Shown: positions 39,500-52,400 of the stretch, piece after piece
Numbering within the stretch: the stretch's first letter is position 1
Layout of the letters: each line of letters opens with the position of its first letter
Source: Echinococcus granulosus
Taxonomy: Eukaryota > Platyhelminthes > Cestoda > Cyclophyllidea > Taeniidae
Assembly (NCBI RefSeq): GCF_000524195.1
Contig: NW_020170393.1
Location: 597,282 to 661,281, forward strand
DNA: 64,000 nucleotides
Reading direction: 5' to 3'
Program-made: the position numbers and the translations under genes
Notes under the pieces: model-generated
What the model saw: only the letters and a program-made list of their open reading frames with translations
The model's database searches: none
Told to the model about the DNA's origin: nothing

Positions 39500-41100
39500 T
39501 TTGAATATTGTCTCAGCCCTTAATTCAGTCGCAGTAAACACTGAGTCAGTGTGGGGTGCCACTTTCGTGTTTGGCAAGAAAATTTCGCACGGTACTCTCA
39601 TTTCACAACCTGTGAGCATCTTGAACCAGTTGATGTATGGACTGCAGATCGTACCGAACGCAAGGAGGTATCATCCAAGGCTTAAATCTTAGTCTTTTGG
39701 TTGTGCATTTTCAGTGAAAGCCTTCAGCAGTTCAGTCAGAGCGCGATTCCTTCGTTCCACCTGTCCATTACCTTGTGGATGTTCAGGCGTCTTACGTGCT
39801 ATTGGGATCGAAAACGGTTTTGTGTAGTTCAACAAAGGGTAACATTTGATTTTAGCGCCTTAATCGCTATATCTTGTTTTGGATGGTCTGTGTTGAAAAA
39901 TGCAGTGATTGAGGAAAACCCAAGCTACCGTTTCAACGCCTTGAATGTTCATGAGTTCTTCCCCGACCACTATCATGAAGTAGTCTACCATGAGCAGAAT
40001 GTCGGTTTCCCCTCGCGGTGGGTGGTATAGGTCCCTTGATGGCAAGACATTCTCTCTCCTCCAGGAAGCCTGTGAGTATGGGTTGGAGTGGTACGATTGC
40101 TGTGAGGTGAGGCCCCTTGAAGTAGCGCAGGTTTAACGGAAACCAAGTACGTCTAAGGTAAGCAAAAGCTACCCGTGCCTGATACTTGAGGCGTCTAGCA
40201 TCCTCTCTTCGTCCACATGGCCCAGTTGCTTGCTCCAATTAGCTTAGGAGCTCTAACACCATCTTGGAACCATGAGATCTCATCCTCTAAGTAGAGTTTC
40301 TGTCATGCTTCTCTGGCTGCTTTGCTCCTCAAGGTCATCTTTTTGATGTGAGTTTGCAAGAGGATCTAAGGCACCGCTCGTATACCGGAGCCGTCACGGA
40401 ACCGGTATTCCGTTCGCTCTTTCCTATGATGTTAAGTGGACCCGCTTAAGAGCATAGTACCAACTGCAACATCACCTGTTTCTGTAGAGAATGGTCTGCG
40501 AGACAGGGTATACACATTACTGTGTATTTCCCTTCCTGTACAGCACTGTGAAATCCTATCGTTCCAACTCCTACAAACATGCCTATCAGCAGTCTCATTT
40601 TGTTGTTGAGTTTGTTACTTGCGAAGGCGATGACGTACTCCCCTTCCTTCTTTGTTTTCTGTGAGAACATACCGTCCGCGGCTGCATCGCTAGTGTCAGC
40701 ATCCAGTACAAATTGTGAGACTCATTAGTCCAAGCTCAGTTATGCTAAAATCGGCGCCTCATCGTGCTCTTTCTTCCGTTTGAAATTCCTTTCCCTCAGT
40801 TTACGCAGCGGGCTTACGAGCTTAGGAAGACCTCTGACAAGTTGCCTGTAGTAACCTGCCACGCCCAGGAAACTACAGAGTACCATCAGATTGGTCAGCG
40901 TTATATCAAGTCTCCGCTCGCTTTGTAAGGTCTTCGGTAAATGTCACCCCGTCTGACGAGATAGCGTGTCTCCAAGAAGTTGGTTAGCAGAGTAGTGCAG
41001 AGATCCACATTTTTTGGGGTTCAGTCAGGGTCGAAACTGCGTCTAGTAGGCGGTCCGGCATTAATCTCAAAGTAATTTGGGTGCTCTCCTAATGAAAACT
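39500..41100 (-). mobile_element. Decayed Ty3/gypsy pol: RT thumb, RNase H and integrase remnants
   Basis: In minus-strand order, frames around 41060-40800 read LNPKKCG and then FLGVAGYYRQLV, the junction of RT and RNase H typical of gypsy pol. At 40780-40600 VLDADTSDAAADGM and VIAFASNKLNNK match the RNase H core (LDTDASDxGxGAVLSQ ... VIAFASRxLS). Around 40060-39880 PIPPTARGNRH and LMVDYF match the integrase core (PLPxTxxGNRYILVxVDYF). Domain order RT-RH-INT supports Ty3/gypsy. Multiple frameshifts and stops show that it is dead. Terminal repeats were not found. Confidence 0.8.
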
Positions 41101-41385
41101 GATAAACGTGCCGAATCAATCTTGCATAGCGCTAGAGACCTCCCGACTGACGTGTAGTGATTCATAACCGCTCAATCTCGTCACTATGCACAGATTGCAT
41201 TTTCGCTGAGCGGCACGGCTCTCCGACCACATCGACAGAAACGATGGGCGGAACAGTGCATCACTGAGAGGGAAAATGAAGTAGCACAATCGTAGCAAAT
41301 ATCGTTTTGTTAAATCTCAAGACACTAACACCACCTGGAAGCTGTAATCCTACCCCCTTTTTTCATCCAAAGCCTCCGTAGCAAT

Positions 41386-42415
41386 TGCAGCATTTTGGTT
41401 ATTTGCTTAACTCTCGATCGTGGTAAAGGGGCCGCTTCAGTGATCCACCATTGCACAGTAGGTGGGCGGGCTGGCCTCCGATCCATGGGAGTAACTGCAA
41501 CCCTTCTTATGTCGACAACACACTCTCCCCGGGTGCTGTCTTCAATCACCTACCCTGGTAGCAGAGGAAAGCCAACCCAATCTTAAAGGAAAAAAATCCC
41601 GATTTCTACTGCTGGGTGATAAACCTTGGTGCGACAGAAGAAGTGCCTATGCTGCAGATGGAAGAATAGGTGAAGACCCTCAACAAAGGGGCTGAAAATG
41701 TTGTCTACACTGGCCAACTACCAAAATTCCATTGCCTGTGGAAAAAGTACGAACAAATGAAGTAATACCAGCCGTGAACAATTTCGAACAGTTCATGACA
41801 GAGCTGTCTACGGCGACTGTATAGTGTTAACAAGGGGGACACGCGTTATATCCTCCACTTCTCCACCGGCAAGATAGAGCCCAGACAGATGCGGTTGGAG
41901 TGAGAACGCCGTGGCAGAGAGGGATAGACGCGAAACCACACATCCACGGAAGTAAGTTAAATTCCGTCTTTCGGTATTCTAAGCGGCTTTTAGGCCAGTG
42001 TGATGGCCGGCACATTTCCATACCGCCCCCCGAATCCATTTCGTAAACAGAAAGGAACTTCAGATCCACTTCACTTGCCAAGGGGGATAAGAAACTATGC
42101 AGTCGGAGACGTCCCCAGTTGCATGGAAATTCAATGACTGCCGCAGTCGGCCCTGACAGCACCGATTGCGCTGTAATGGTCGACGAGGGAGGCTGACCAA
42201 GGGGAGCGCTGGGAACGGGGCTCAAAAGGGCTGAGGGACTATATAATTTTCTAATTGTGTGTCCAACTCTCAGATTCGGTAAAGAGGCCTCTTAGGCGCT
42301 CTGGCATTGCACCTTCGCCGGATAGACTGGCCTGTGGGTCATGCCGGTTGCTCCGAACCCTTCTGCCCGGGTATTATACCTTCTCCCGTCTTTAGAAAAG
42401 TCTCGATACGCTACA
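41386..42415 (+). mobile_element. Complete TRIM-like miniature LTR retroelement
   Basis: Left LTR about 41386-41554 (TGCAGCATTTTGGTTATTTG ... CACCTACC) is followed by CTGGTAGCAGAGGAAAGCC, the primer-binding position. The right LTR, about 42239-42415, ends CGATACGCTACA. The internal region shows the family blocks (GGTGATAAACCTTGGTGCGAC; GAGCCCAGACAGATGCGG; AGGGGGATAAGAAAC). A Gly/purine-rich stretch (GGGGCTCAAAAGGGCTGAGGG) precedes the right LTR. There is no coding capacity. It lies about 290 bp from the gypsy pol remnant. Confidence 0.8.
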
Positions 42416-44450
42416 CTTGAGTGGAATTGGTTACTGTGATAACAATTTATGTATCATTTATTAGTAGTGGCCAGGATTCGCTATCATGGAATAGCAGGTA
42501 CTCAATCGTGCCGATGCTTTCAGGGATGTTAGGCGTCTTTCATATGCTACCGTCAGGATAAGACCCACAATTATTAAGCACTCGATATTCACAAATGAGA
42601 AGGGGGTATTTATGTTTCTTACGTATGCTACGGAATTTTGCAGGCTAACGAGTTCAGCGACATAGGAGAATGGAGTAGCGTCTGCCAAAAACCTCTTACG
42701 AATCACGGCATTTTGACAATTCTCTGTGTGCACAAAATCAATCTACCCACTAAGATGGTTCCAAGCAATGAAACAATAGAAGCCCAACCCAAAATACTCG
42801 CCTTTATCACGTGAGTGTTTGCTTTCCTTTGATTGCCGGCACTGTGCATTTGCAACAATCTCGCGACTCCTTGGTGTTAGTGCAGGCATATATGCTCACT
42901 AGCATTTATAAGAAATCAAGTTCACATATTTCTAAAAAGGCATTTCAAAACAATTGTGAAACAGAGAGATTTTAGGTCTCGGTTTCAAAAATAGTGCCTC
43001 GCCAGAGGGACGTAAGGGTCCGCAACTGGAGGCTGACTAAGGCCGGGCTCTTCCCAACCAATGAGAAAAAAAGGAATGCGGCCGCGGCCGTTAGACCCCA
43101 TCGTCGTACACAGACGCGCAATCGAGATAAAAAAGAGGCACAGAGGGGAAACAAAATTCCAAACTGCATTCTCTGCAGGCCTTGTTGTACTGACGGAAAC
43201 TATGCAAACACGACCATTTGCTGGTGCTTTGACGAAAAGCTCACCAGCTGTCGGATTTTGCAAATGAATTCAGGAAAAATTCGTACGGACATTCTCTCAA
43301 ACAAACGAATACCGGGCCTCTGTTGCAATACCACCGACTTGCATTATGTCACTCATACTTAGAAATTTGGGGTGGAGTTCTAGCAAAGGCCAAATATGGC
43401 CATTCTGCGTCCTCCAACCACCTGACAATGCGCCAAGGTGATATCAGGCGCACAATTGCCTATCTCACACATGCATACATTACAACCCATCATTTCCAAT
43501 TCTGTACATTGCCATCGGTTAAACAAGCCTCATTTGGCACTCGCATCGCAGAAACACTACTCCAACTTTTAGACAGGAAAGTCGTCACGAGAGCATGCGT
43601 ATGAGCGCAGTCACGGTGAGTCCAAAAGTTAGGCGTTGGAGATGCAAGTGACTTGTACAAATCAGGCCAATCCAAAACAGGCGGATGTGGACATGAATGG
43701 AAATTGGGCAAACCACTGGGACAGACATGCTGGCAGACGCGAGCGCACTGTCAAAGAAATGGAATCACCGGTGCGGTAGGTGTTGGTGCTCATGTGTACC
43801 TCAGTGGACCGCGCCCCCGTCCACTCACAGTAGAGAAGACCATGAGGTAGACAGGCCAAGCATTGGTTAACCAACGTTAACAAACGCATGATGTGACTTC
43901 TAGAGGGTAATTTATTCCATCGGGCGATCATTGACCCATCCACTCGCTAATTAAGGCGGAGCGATTGCAAAATGCTAATTATTGCTTGAGTTACTCCACT
44001 ACGCCACGCAAAACACCCACCGCCACGACCCAGTCAATCCTTCACACCCACAAACTTGGCTTTCAGTGAGAGTGAGAAATAGACAGTCTCGTCGTAACGT
44101 GCTCACCCGGTGTAGGCGTGGAATAACTATAATTAAGCACATACTGTACAACCATCTGTCCATGCTTGCCCTGCACCGACTTGAGCATGGACGAGTTAAA
44201 CGAAACCACTTATTGGACAAACCCTCCAGGCAGATGTTAGGGCACGATTGGATGACCTCACTGCATCCAGCACCACGTGGCAAGTGCTCCTCTGCTGCTA
44301 ACGTGAGGGTATGCGCTCAGCCATGCAAGCTGACGTGGTCTCCAAGGTCGAAAGGTAGCCGATAGATAAATCTGATGAGCAGACCACGCGCCGCCAAGCC
44401 CACTCATGCCAACATGAGTGTGCTTATGCTGTGCAGTGTGTGCGCGCACA
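42416..44450. other. Non-coding interval left of MPC1
   Basis: ORFs on both strands at 42.97-43.36 kb and 43.66-44.36 kb lack recognisable domains. One minus-strand segment near 43870-43930 (RWNKLPS) faintly recalls the C-terminal tail motif of LINE reverse-transcriptase ORFs, which is too weak to call. Confidence 0.4.
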
Positions 44451-44511
44451 CCTTGGTGAAGCAAGAGCAGGTGCCGCTACTTCTCAAGCTGAGCACCTGC
44501 CCTCACCAAGG
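44451..44511. repeat. Inverted repeat able to form a 17-bp two-part stem
   Basis: Outer arms CCTTGGTGA (44451-44459) and TCACCAAGG (44503-44511) and inner arms GCAGGTGC (44467-44474) and GCACCTGC (44493-44500) are perfect complements. An 18-nt loop and asymmetric 7-nt/2-nt internal spacers separate them. Its location is about 300 bp beyond the 3' end of MPC1. Confidence 0.7.
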
Positions 44512-44810
44512 CGCCAAAATGGTGTCACAGAGTTGACATACTTAAGTGCGACTTGAGATTACCTGTAAAAATAGTCAAACACGATGCTTTTACCCATGTA
44601 ATCAGAATAGCAGCCGCTATCTTGCCTTTAAGCTCTATAGACGATTTTGAAACCCAATTGATAATAACCACTCATTAGCACACTGGAATAAACTCAGACT
44701 ACAAGATTCTTGAGTGATAAAAAAGCCACATTAAAAATACTGAGAACTACCAGTTTTTTAAGATGAAAATAACTATCGAGAAAGAAAAAATGGCGCATGC
44801 AAACCGGTCA

Positions 44811-46296
44811 TTAAGATGCTTTCTCCGATGCGAGCTCGGGCGTAGGCACAAGGAAGCTCTTTCGAATGGCCTCACGCTGCTCTTCCGACTTCACATGCCT
44901 AAGAAGTGGAAAAGTTGACTAAACAACCAGACAATCGACAGAACGCATCCCCTCCTTCTCTTGGTATGTATTTACTCAATAATAATAATAGAAGCTTGTC
45001 AGCCTTCCACAGGCCATCAAAAGTGCATAAAACATCATTTTTTGAAGAAGCAGTTTAAAAGTGCACCAAAATTTCGAAAAAATAAAGGATGAGTGCGAGT
45101 GGCACAAAGAATAATTGGGACATTTAGCCCTATCTAAAACAAATTTTGTCATCACACGACTCGTACACAATTCGCGTATGAGACAGTAAACAAGGATGAA
45201 GTGAGAAAGGTGAAAATTGTACAGTCCCTACTAGGAATACACGGCAAGACAAACGAAGCAAGCAGTAGAAGTATCAATAGCAGTAACAACTAATATACAA
45301 ACGCGAAAATTCAACTGTCGAGGAAGAGTCTGACGCCAATCCACAATGCGATGTGACATTTAAGGCTAAAAGCAAATACTAGAACACTACACCTTCAGCC
45401 ACCCACATACTTGACGGCAAAACCAGATTATAATAATTGTATATCTTCATACTATTTAAGAACCGTAAAAACTCACCAGTAGTCGATAAATCTTAGGCCT
45501 TGAATGCCCTGAGCAGTTTCGTTTGTGAAATGACAAGCAAATAAAAGAAGGTTGCGTGGTCGCACAAGGATTGCGAAGCGCATAAATAAGGCCGAGTAGC
45601 AAAGTAAAGCTGAACGGGAATAGGATTAAAATAAATCAAGGTAAAGTAAAATGTGCACTTCAGCACGATGGGAGCAAGGCAAAAACAAGTCTAAAGATAA
45701 ATATTGCCTTAACGACAGTCATACAAGAGCAGTAAGTTAGCTAATAAGAACACTTACCAAAAGTCATGTTGCCGCTAATCAGCTCCGGATTTTTCTTGAG
45801 ATCACCCAGTGCAGCCAAAGGCAAACCCCAGTTGGCAACAGGACCCCAGAAGTGCTACGAAAAAATGAATGCGCATTAAACAACAGGCAAGTGACACCAG
45901 TTCAAAACCCGCCTGCTCTATTTGCTTGGAATTATAAGACAGTGAAATATAAAGCAGTAATGTATATGACGAGGATGAAAATTCGACAACCAAAAGTGCA
46001 CTAAAGGTGTCGAGCATAAAAAGTAAGTCAACAGGACGAAAAAACAGGCGAAAAAGATCTTAAAACGCACATTCATGATAGGCAAATGACCCAGTTTACA
46101 AAAAGTCATACAGAATTCCCTAAAATCGCGTGAAAAATAATTCTAATAACACTACCAGCATTACGGTGCTAGCAAACACGGGTTTTTAACAGTCAAACAA
46201 GCCCAGCTGCAAAATGGAAAAGATTTCAATTACCGTGCTGCACAAATAGTCCCTGAATTCCTTGTTCCACACACGACGAAACAATCGAGAAGCCAT
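44811..46296 (-). CDS. MPC1: Mitochondrial pyruvate carrier subunit 1, complete
   Basis: Four exons: 46296-46234, 45854-45758, 45609-45477, 44898-44811 (TAA 44811-44813). They total 381 nt, 126 aa (human MPC1 is 109). The N-terminus [18 protein letters not shown] and the block [20 protein letters not shown], then ISGNMTF and [20 protein letters not shown], are colinear with MPC1. MPC1 pairs with MPC2 in the inner mitochondrial membrane to import pyruvate. The conserved region encoding the three helices is intact. The C-terminus differs from vertebrate MPC1: after [11 protein letters not shown] comes a charged tail ([12 protein letters not shown]...) encoded by its own exon. MPC2 is excluded by the [10 protein letters not shown] signature. 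Introns are 121-867 nt. Confidence 0.96.
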
Positions 46297-47214
46297 TACA
46301 AAACCATATGCGTGTGCAAGGCGTAGTATGCTAGAAGTAAAAGCAGTTGACCCCTTAAAACAAAATTTCTAATTAATTACCTATGCTTGGTTCCTGTGTC
46401 TACTGTTAACACTTTTTTAATTTTATATGTTAAAAGTTATAAAAGGCAAAAAGTACAGTTAACGTAAAATTCGTTGCACGTTCCTTTCATACATTTTTTT
46501 AAATTTTACTTGCAAACCTTTTGTAATCTAACAATAATTAAAGCTTGCCTTTAACACAACTGCAATTATTTTTTTGCTAGTTTAAAGGGTTTTTTTACTC
46601 TATATCACAAATGCAGTTAGAATTGCTCTGAGTGTGCTTCTTTCAGTTGCCAAATGAATGTCACTAAAATGCGGTTTTACTAATTGGGTTTTTAGTATTG
46701 TTTCACATGTTTAGAATGCAAAGCTCCACAAATGACTCAGAATTCTATCTACTTTGGGAATAACAGAATCCTGAGCGATTTCTAATTATAATTGTGATGC
46801 TTGTAGAGGTTTGATACTTGATCGATCGCAGTTCTGAATAATACAGCCCCTCTGAGCTACAGCCATGTTCATTTTCCTGAACCTCCTTTGTAATCCAATA
46901 ATATGGCTTTCTTGCCGCTGCTTTAGCTTCCCAAGTCCTCCTCAAAGTTTTTATAAGCCGCATTGGAATCTAAGACCCCATATTGCTAATATGCTGGAGA
47001 GCTGGAAGGCTACTTTTTTAGCGCTGAGGCCGTGCTGCAGAGCGAAACTGCAAGCTGCTGAACCTGAAGTGATTCCGAAGTCTAGAACACAGCCAAACAA
47101 AATATCAAATTGCTACACTGCTCCTTTTTCGGTTAAGCGCCATCCCCAACCCTGTTTTTGGTCATTGTCCCGCCTCGACTATCAAAATGTAGGCGGCAGT
47201 TTAACAACGAACCG
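46297..47214. other. MPC1 upstream interval
   Basis: No exon is recognised. T-rich and A-rich runs predominate (46340-46700). The MPC1 promoter should be at the left end. Confidence 0.4.
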
Positions 47215-48160
47215 CTAACTAGCAGCATTGATTACAACAAATGGGAGTTCAGATGAGCTATTGGATCCGGCAAAGCTTAAGCTGCTTCCCGAGCCACAGC
47301 TGCAGCTGATGGAGTCGTAAACACAGACGAACGCTTTGACTCCGTGGTAGCACCCACCTGCAATCGCCGTACTGAAAGGCGGCGTTGCAAATAGCAAAGC
47401 GGAGTAGTACAATGATCCCGGAGACGGCGTTACGTCTGGTGCGTGGCTTAAATGATGTGAGAGGTTGTGCAACTTTGCTCTTGTTACACGGGATGATGCA
47501 CGAAAGATTCATTTCTGTCTCACTAGCTGGCATCAGCAAGGTTTGATCAGTGCTGCAACTTGATATTGCCGTGAGACCCACAAAACCACGCCTTCGACGA
47601 GATGGTGAAGTTTCTGTGACACCTCGATGAGTGGGCGTTGCTATTCAATATGCAATACGAAGGCTTGAGTCTAATTCCGCATGAAATACTTCGGAAATGT
47701 GAGCCACGAGTGTAAATGGTTTAAGGTGAGATCTCTGCCCAATGACTGGTTCAATTTCCCCATCTTAGTCTGCACTCTCCAGTCACCTAGATTTGTAGAC
47801 ATTTGGTTGCACCAATCGCATCATCTGGGGGGAGGATCCAAAAATCACACTGGAGGCAATGCCCGAGAAGTATCGAGGCCTCACCGATCTGTAGCATGGG
47901 ACCACTTTGATAAACTTTGTAAACGTTGACACCACCCCCTGGGAAGGCGTCGAAAAGGTTACCAGGTCCATACCATGGGCCAACCCAACCAGTCCACGCA
48001 AAGTGGACTCTGTTCTTGGACCTCTTTACTTCCGCTGCACTCTATGTTTCCTCTCATTTGTGAACTGCATGGGGGACGGGAAAATGCACCGGTTTCATAA
48101 CGCCCAAGACCAGACCATGCCCCACAATCGGAGTACCTCGTATGCCCATCGATAGTCGTA
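47215..48160 (+). mobile_element. Decayed gypsy gag-like remnant
   Basis: Plus-strand frames read EAMPEKYRGLTDL-stop, then TTLINFV, and WANPTSPRKVDSVLGPLYFRC, alignable with the minus-strand remnant at 28.44-28.76 kb. The 47.23-47.47 kb part also matches 29.13-29.37 kb in inverted orientation. This is an old dispersed copy of the same element family. Confidence 0.5.
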
Positions 48161-49483
48161 GATTGGCCTAAGGAGTGTTATTTAATAAGATAGGATTTGA
48201 AATAATTTTACGGAACAAATGTACCGCAAATATTGCTTTTTTGCTCTCATTTCAGTGCTGTCCGCCCATCTAGGTTCCATCTAGCTAGTAGAGAGGCGAA
48301 GAAGGAGGCATCGTGTGTTCACTAAGTTGAAGTCTTCACACGGGTACGGTAGACAGCTCCGTGCTGAAGTTGTCTAGATCATTCGTGTCACTTCAGTTGT
48401 TAATGGCATTCTTGCAGAAGACGGGACTGGGATGGGTGCCAAAGGTCGGCGTTATTTTCAACCTCTCTCTGCAGCAGACGTCTTTCTTCTGTGACATTAA
48501 GGCTTAGTATTTAACGACGGAAATCAGAACAGCTGTCACTTTGGTTTGAATCTTACCACCGCTATCAGTGCAGCATTCAGCGCCTCCCTGAGGTCGTGAT
48601 GAACCAGATTTGGATGACAAAACATATACTGCCGATGTCCTGAAGAGTTCAAAGGCCAACAGCGTAGTATTAGTACCGTGTCACAGAGCTCAAGTAAAAA
48701 CTTCTTGGATCAAAATACCCGTTTGACTTAACTGTTAAATCAATATATTGCCACGACTTATTTCAACTTTAAGGGAGAACAAGAGTGTCAACATCATGTT
48801 AAGAAACTCCACCATAATTGTCCCCTAAAGTACTGCACGAGTAGAGGACACCTAGAAAGAGGGCAAAAAAGTTGACCCCTTCCATCCAAAAATCCTCCCT
48901 CGAGTTGGCTGGACAGGAGGCAGTGCGTGCTTGTATGCGAATGGAACCGAGTAATGTTAACGCGATTAAGAAGAACTGTAAACTGAACAGTCACACACAC
49001 AAACACGCCAGAGTGTGTATGCGATGTCATCACCCCATTCTACCCAACGCAGAAGTGTTCACTGAAGCATTTGGACTTATGTGTGCACCAACGAAAACGG
49101 ATTGTGTCCTCCACAAAAGCGGATTAGGGCCGAGAGGTCAGGTTGAAGCGGGGCAGGAGAGGGGAAAGGAGAACGTATGCGTGTATTTAGCGATCAACCA
49201 TGTCTCCAAACCGCCGTGGCGTCACTGTGTGGACCCACGCCTTCAAAGAACGAGAGGGCAACAACAAGGGAACAAAAAAAGGTCACCTGAATAAGTATGT
49301 ATGAACGTTTTCAAGAGGGCTAGCAAACGAGTCGAATGCACGGGGACTCACCACCACCACCACCACCACCACCATGAGAGAGGCAATGGTGGAGGAGTAA
49401 AAAGGTCAACTGAATTAAATTACGTGAGTGTGGGCGCCTGCGAATGCGGAATATTGACGGTTTGTAGGGAACCACCACCACTA
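48161..49483. other. Non-coding interval, ZNRF 3' side
   Basis: Contains a (CAC)9 run near 49350-49376 and two plus-strand ORFs with low-complexity composition and no domain. It probably includes the ZNRF 3' UTR (minus strand). Confidence 0.45.
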
Positions 49484-52400
49484 CTAGTCTCCAGGGTGCT
49501 CAGGACATGTCTGCTTTCTTTGGAACCAATTATCGATGCATCTGGAATACAAAAAAGAACACCAAATTAGGCCTATAATACAGAAACACAAAAATGATGG
49601 TCTGATCTGCACTTCAATGGTGCGTGTAAACTCTGTGGCACGAATGATTGCAACAACGCCAAATTGACTTACTTCTTGTGATAAATACAAAGACAGGGAA
49701 GCCGAGCGATTCGATCACCTGCTTTCATGTCTTCCAAGCAGATGGAACATTCGCCTTTGTCCGTTTGAAGAGTATCCTCTGAAGGGGGAAAAAAAAACAA
49801 AATACTGAGGGCAGAGGTAGCACACAGATACAAAGGCTCGGAAATGCTGGAAATTCAGAGATTCTCCCTTCCTGTACGTTTGTGATTTGAGGAAGCGGTC
49901 AAGCGCACGGACCACACCTACACATGTCGTCGGCGAGTGGACAAATATTGCATGACAGCGGCCGCTACTAATAACAGGAGAGCACTCTCACTGCCCCCTC
50001 TCCGCCGCCACAACGGCTTACCCGCGTAGTTCTTCTCCACACTAGGCATTAACATCGCCGCCGACAAAATATAACATTAAACCGAGTTTATGAGAGATGT
50101 TTCGCTAAAAGTTAAACATGTCTGAAGGGAGCCGACTTACCATTGTAGGTTACACGAGGGCGGGTGAGACACATGACATAGTGAAGGTCGTAGTCGTCGT
50201 GCGGGATCATGCGCTTGCAGAAAATACAGGGTCGGTCACGACCTGGCAAAAAAAATGACGAAAAAAAGTGCATACAAGTGAATTACATATGCAGCACCGA
50301 CAGAAGATATCTGGCCCATTCTAACAGAAAAGCAGAAATCCACGAGTGAACTTAGCACAGCACAGCACAGCGGAGGAGGAATGCAGAGGACCAACAAAAG
50401 TACATAAGGATAATGGTAGATATTGCAGTGCCCACAGTAGACAGAGGAAGTACGTCAAAGGAATATTCGAGAGCCCCAGAAAGCACGCATACATGGTGAT
50501 TGGCGTACTTCCTAAATGCAAGTACACAACTGACGATCACACTTGAGGCATACTAGCACCCATGTGACACCCCACAAACACAAGAATGGTGAATGAGAAA
50601 AGCAGTGGAACCATGTTGGGTAGACTGTCAGTAAAAAAGTATACCATCAAACCTTTAATCATCTGAATTAAACAGTTGTCAAGTGAATTTAAAAACTAAA
50701 GGATGAAACAAGATTCAAGGGTCACAAAGACAGAAGGGTAAGAAATTGCAACAAGCTGGCTCCAGCAAAGCCAACAGCTCCTGAGGCTAGTAGGACTTTT
50801 GAGTGATGCAATAAATTGCTTGTACTAACCAAACTTTCGCAAATTCGTAGGACCTGGGCCAATTACGGATGAGTGATGAAATGTTTCCATTGATTCAACC
50901 ACGGGGAGAAGGGAAGTTCGTGTCTTTGCTGTGTTCAATGTTTCCCTATTCCAGCGATTTAATTACCACGAATGCGCCGCTCCCTGTGCACAATCATCAC
51001 ATTCGCCAGGATAAAAATTGAGTGATGAGAGGCATAGTGTGTGGGGAGGGAAGAGTAATGAAGAGGTAATAATGGGCCAGTATAAGCCAATGTTTCTTTG
51101 GAAATAACCATCCTGCCAGTACAGCCTTGAAGGAGGTGCGTACACAGGGGAAACGACATAAAACCTAAAGGGACCTAATTCAAGACGTAAACAAAGGAAA
51201 AAACCATAGATTATAAGTCACTCTCATCTTAGTTCCCTTTTTATAATTTGAACAACATAAATTATTTGAATTAACACCGATCGCTAATAAAAGCGCGTTG
51301 ATGAGAAAGAAAAGCAACTGCTCAACGGAGAAGAAGTTCGAAGCCCCATTTGACGAGCAGGGGTGACGAACAGGTGTCTTTCTTATTTCAAAATAAACAC
51401 TGAGCGGTTTTGAATAACCAGTTTACTAAAGTACCACATAAGCACAATGAAAGTAAGGTACAAACCAACGAATATCTGCAACCACCGGAGTTATTTTCGA
51501 AAAAAAAGGGAGGACATAGTAAGTGGTACAAATTTGCATGCCGCTTCACCGAACACAGACAAATGGCCAAGGGTTTTCTCATAACTAAAATGACTTCTCG
51601 AAAAAAAAGTAGGATTGGTTTCAAACAAGAAAAATGTTCATGGGAAGTTTGGAAGACAGCTACTCTAAATACTGTGCACTGTGCTTCCTGATAGCAAAGA
51701 ACGAAGATGCGCAGCTAGAGAAAGCATGGATCCCACTGTAAGTTGTCTGCCAGAGAAAAAGTCATGAAGTCGCAATGAATTATGCATCTGACCGCTACCG
51801 AATGTAAGCCAGAATGCAGGTTATTGCGAAAGCAAAGCGAGTATCAAATCAAAATGAAGCAGAAATGAGAGCGCTCAAAGACGTAAACAAGGAATAAACA
51901 GTCTGGACGAAAAGTGATGAATGAACCAGCAAAAAAGGATTTCTAAACTCAGGCTTCATTGCATCCCCGGGTACGTATCTATCCATATGTCTATTCATAG
52001 CCGTCGCCGGTATGGTATAGGGCTACTACCACGGAGAAGAAGCCACGTGAAAGTGATATATGTGGCAATCACGGGGAATAAAATAAAAGAATCATCGCTA
52101 GTTAAGTGGTACTTAGTACAGTGTAAGTACAAAAAGGGGCTTAGCGAGTAAAATTGACTCACTTAAAAAGGGTTTACTTAAGTTATTAAAGAAAGTTAAT
52201 GAAATTTACAGGGTGGTGTGGGTCTGAGACGACGCCTTTTATCCATTTTGAGTCTTAGTTAGGTAGGAAGTGCTGATGAAAAACTACGCCAACTTGAGAG
52301 AAATGAGTGAAATTCAGAAGTTCATTAGCCCTAGATGATCAAACAGTTTCAAATCAAACTGAGTACATTTCAATTAGTTCTAACGAAGGCGGTAAATTTG

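Noticed and set aside
43662..43943. Minus-strand ORF with RWNKLPS, recalling LINE reverse-transcriptase tails
   Set aside because: A single short motif with no upstream RT blocks; too weak to call a LINE.
48872..49570. Plus-strand ORFs including a poly-His run
   Set aside because: The poly-His comes from a (CAC)n microsatellite, and the ORFs lie in the probable 3' flank of the minus-strand ZNRF gene.
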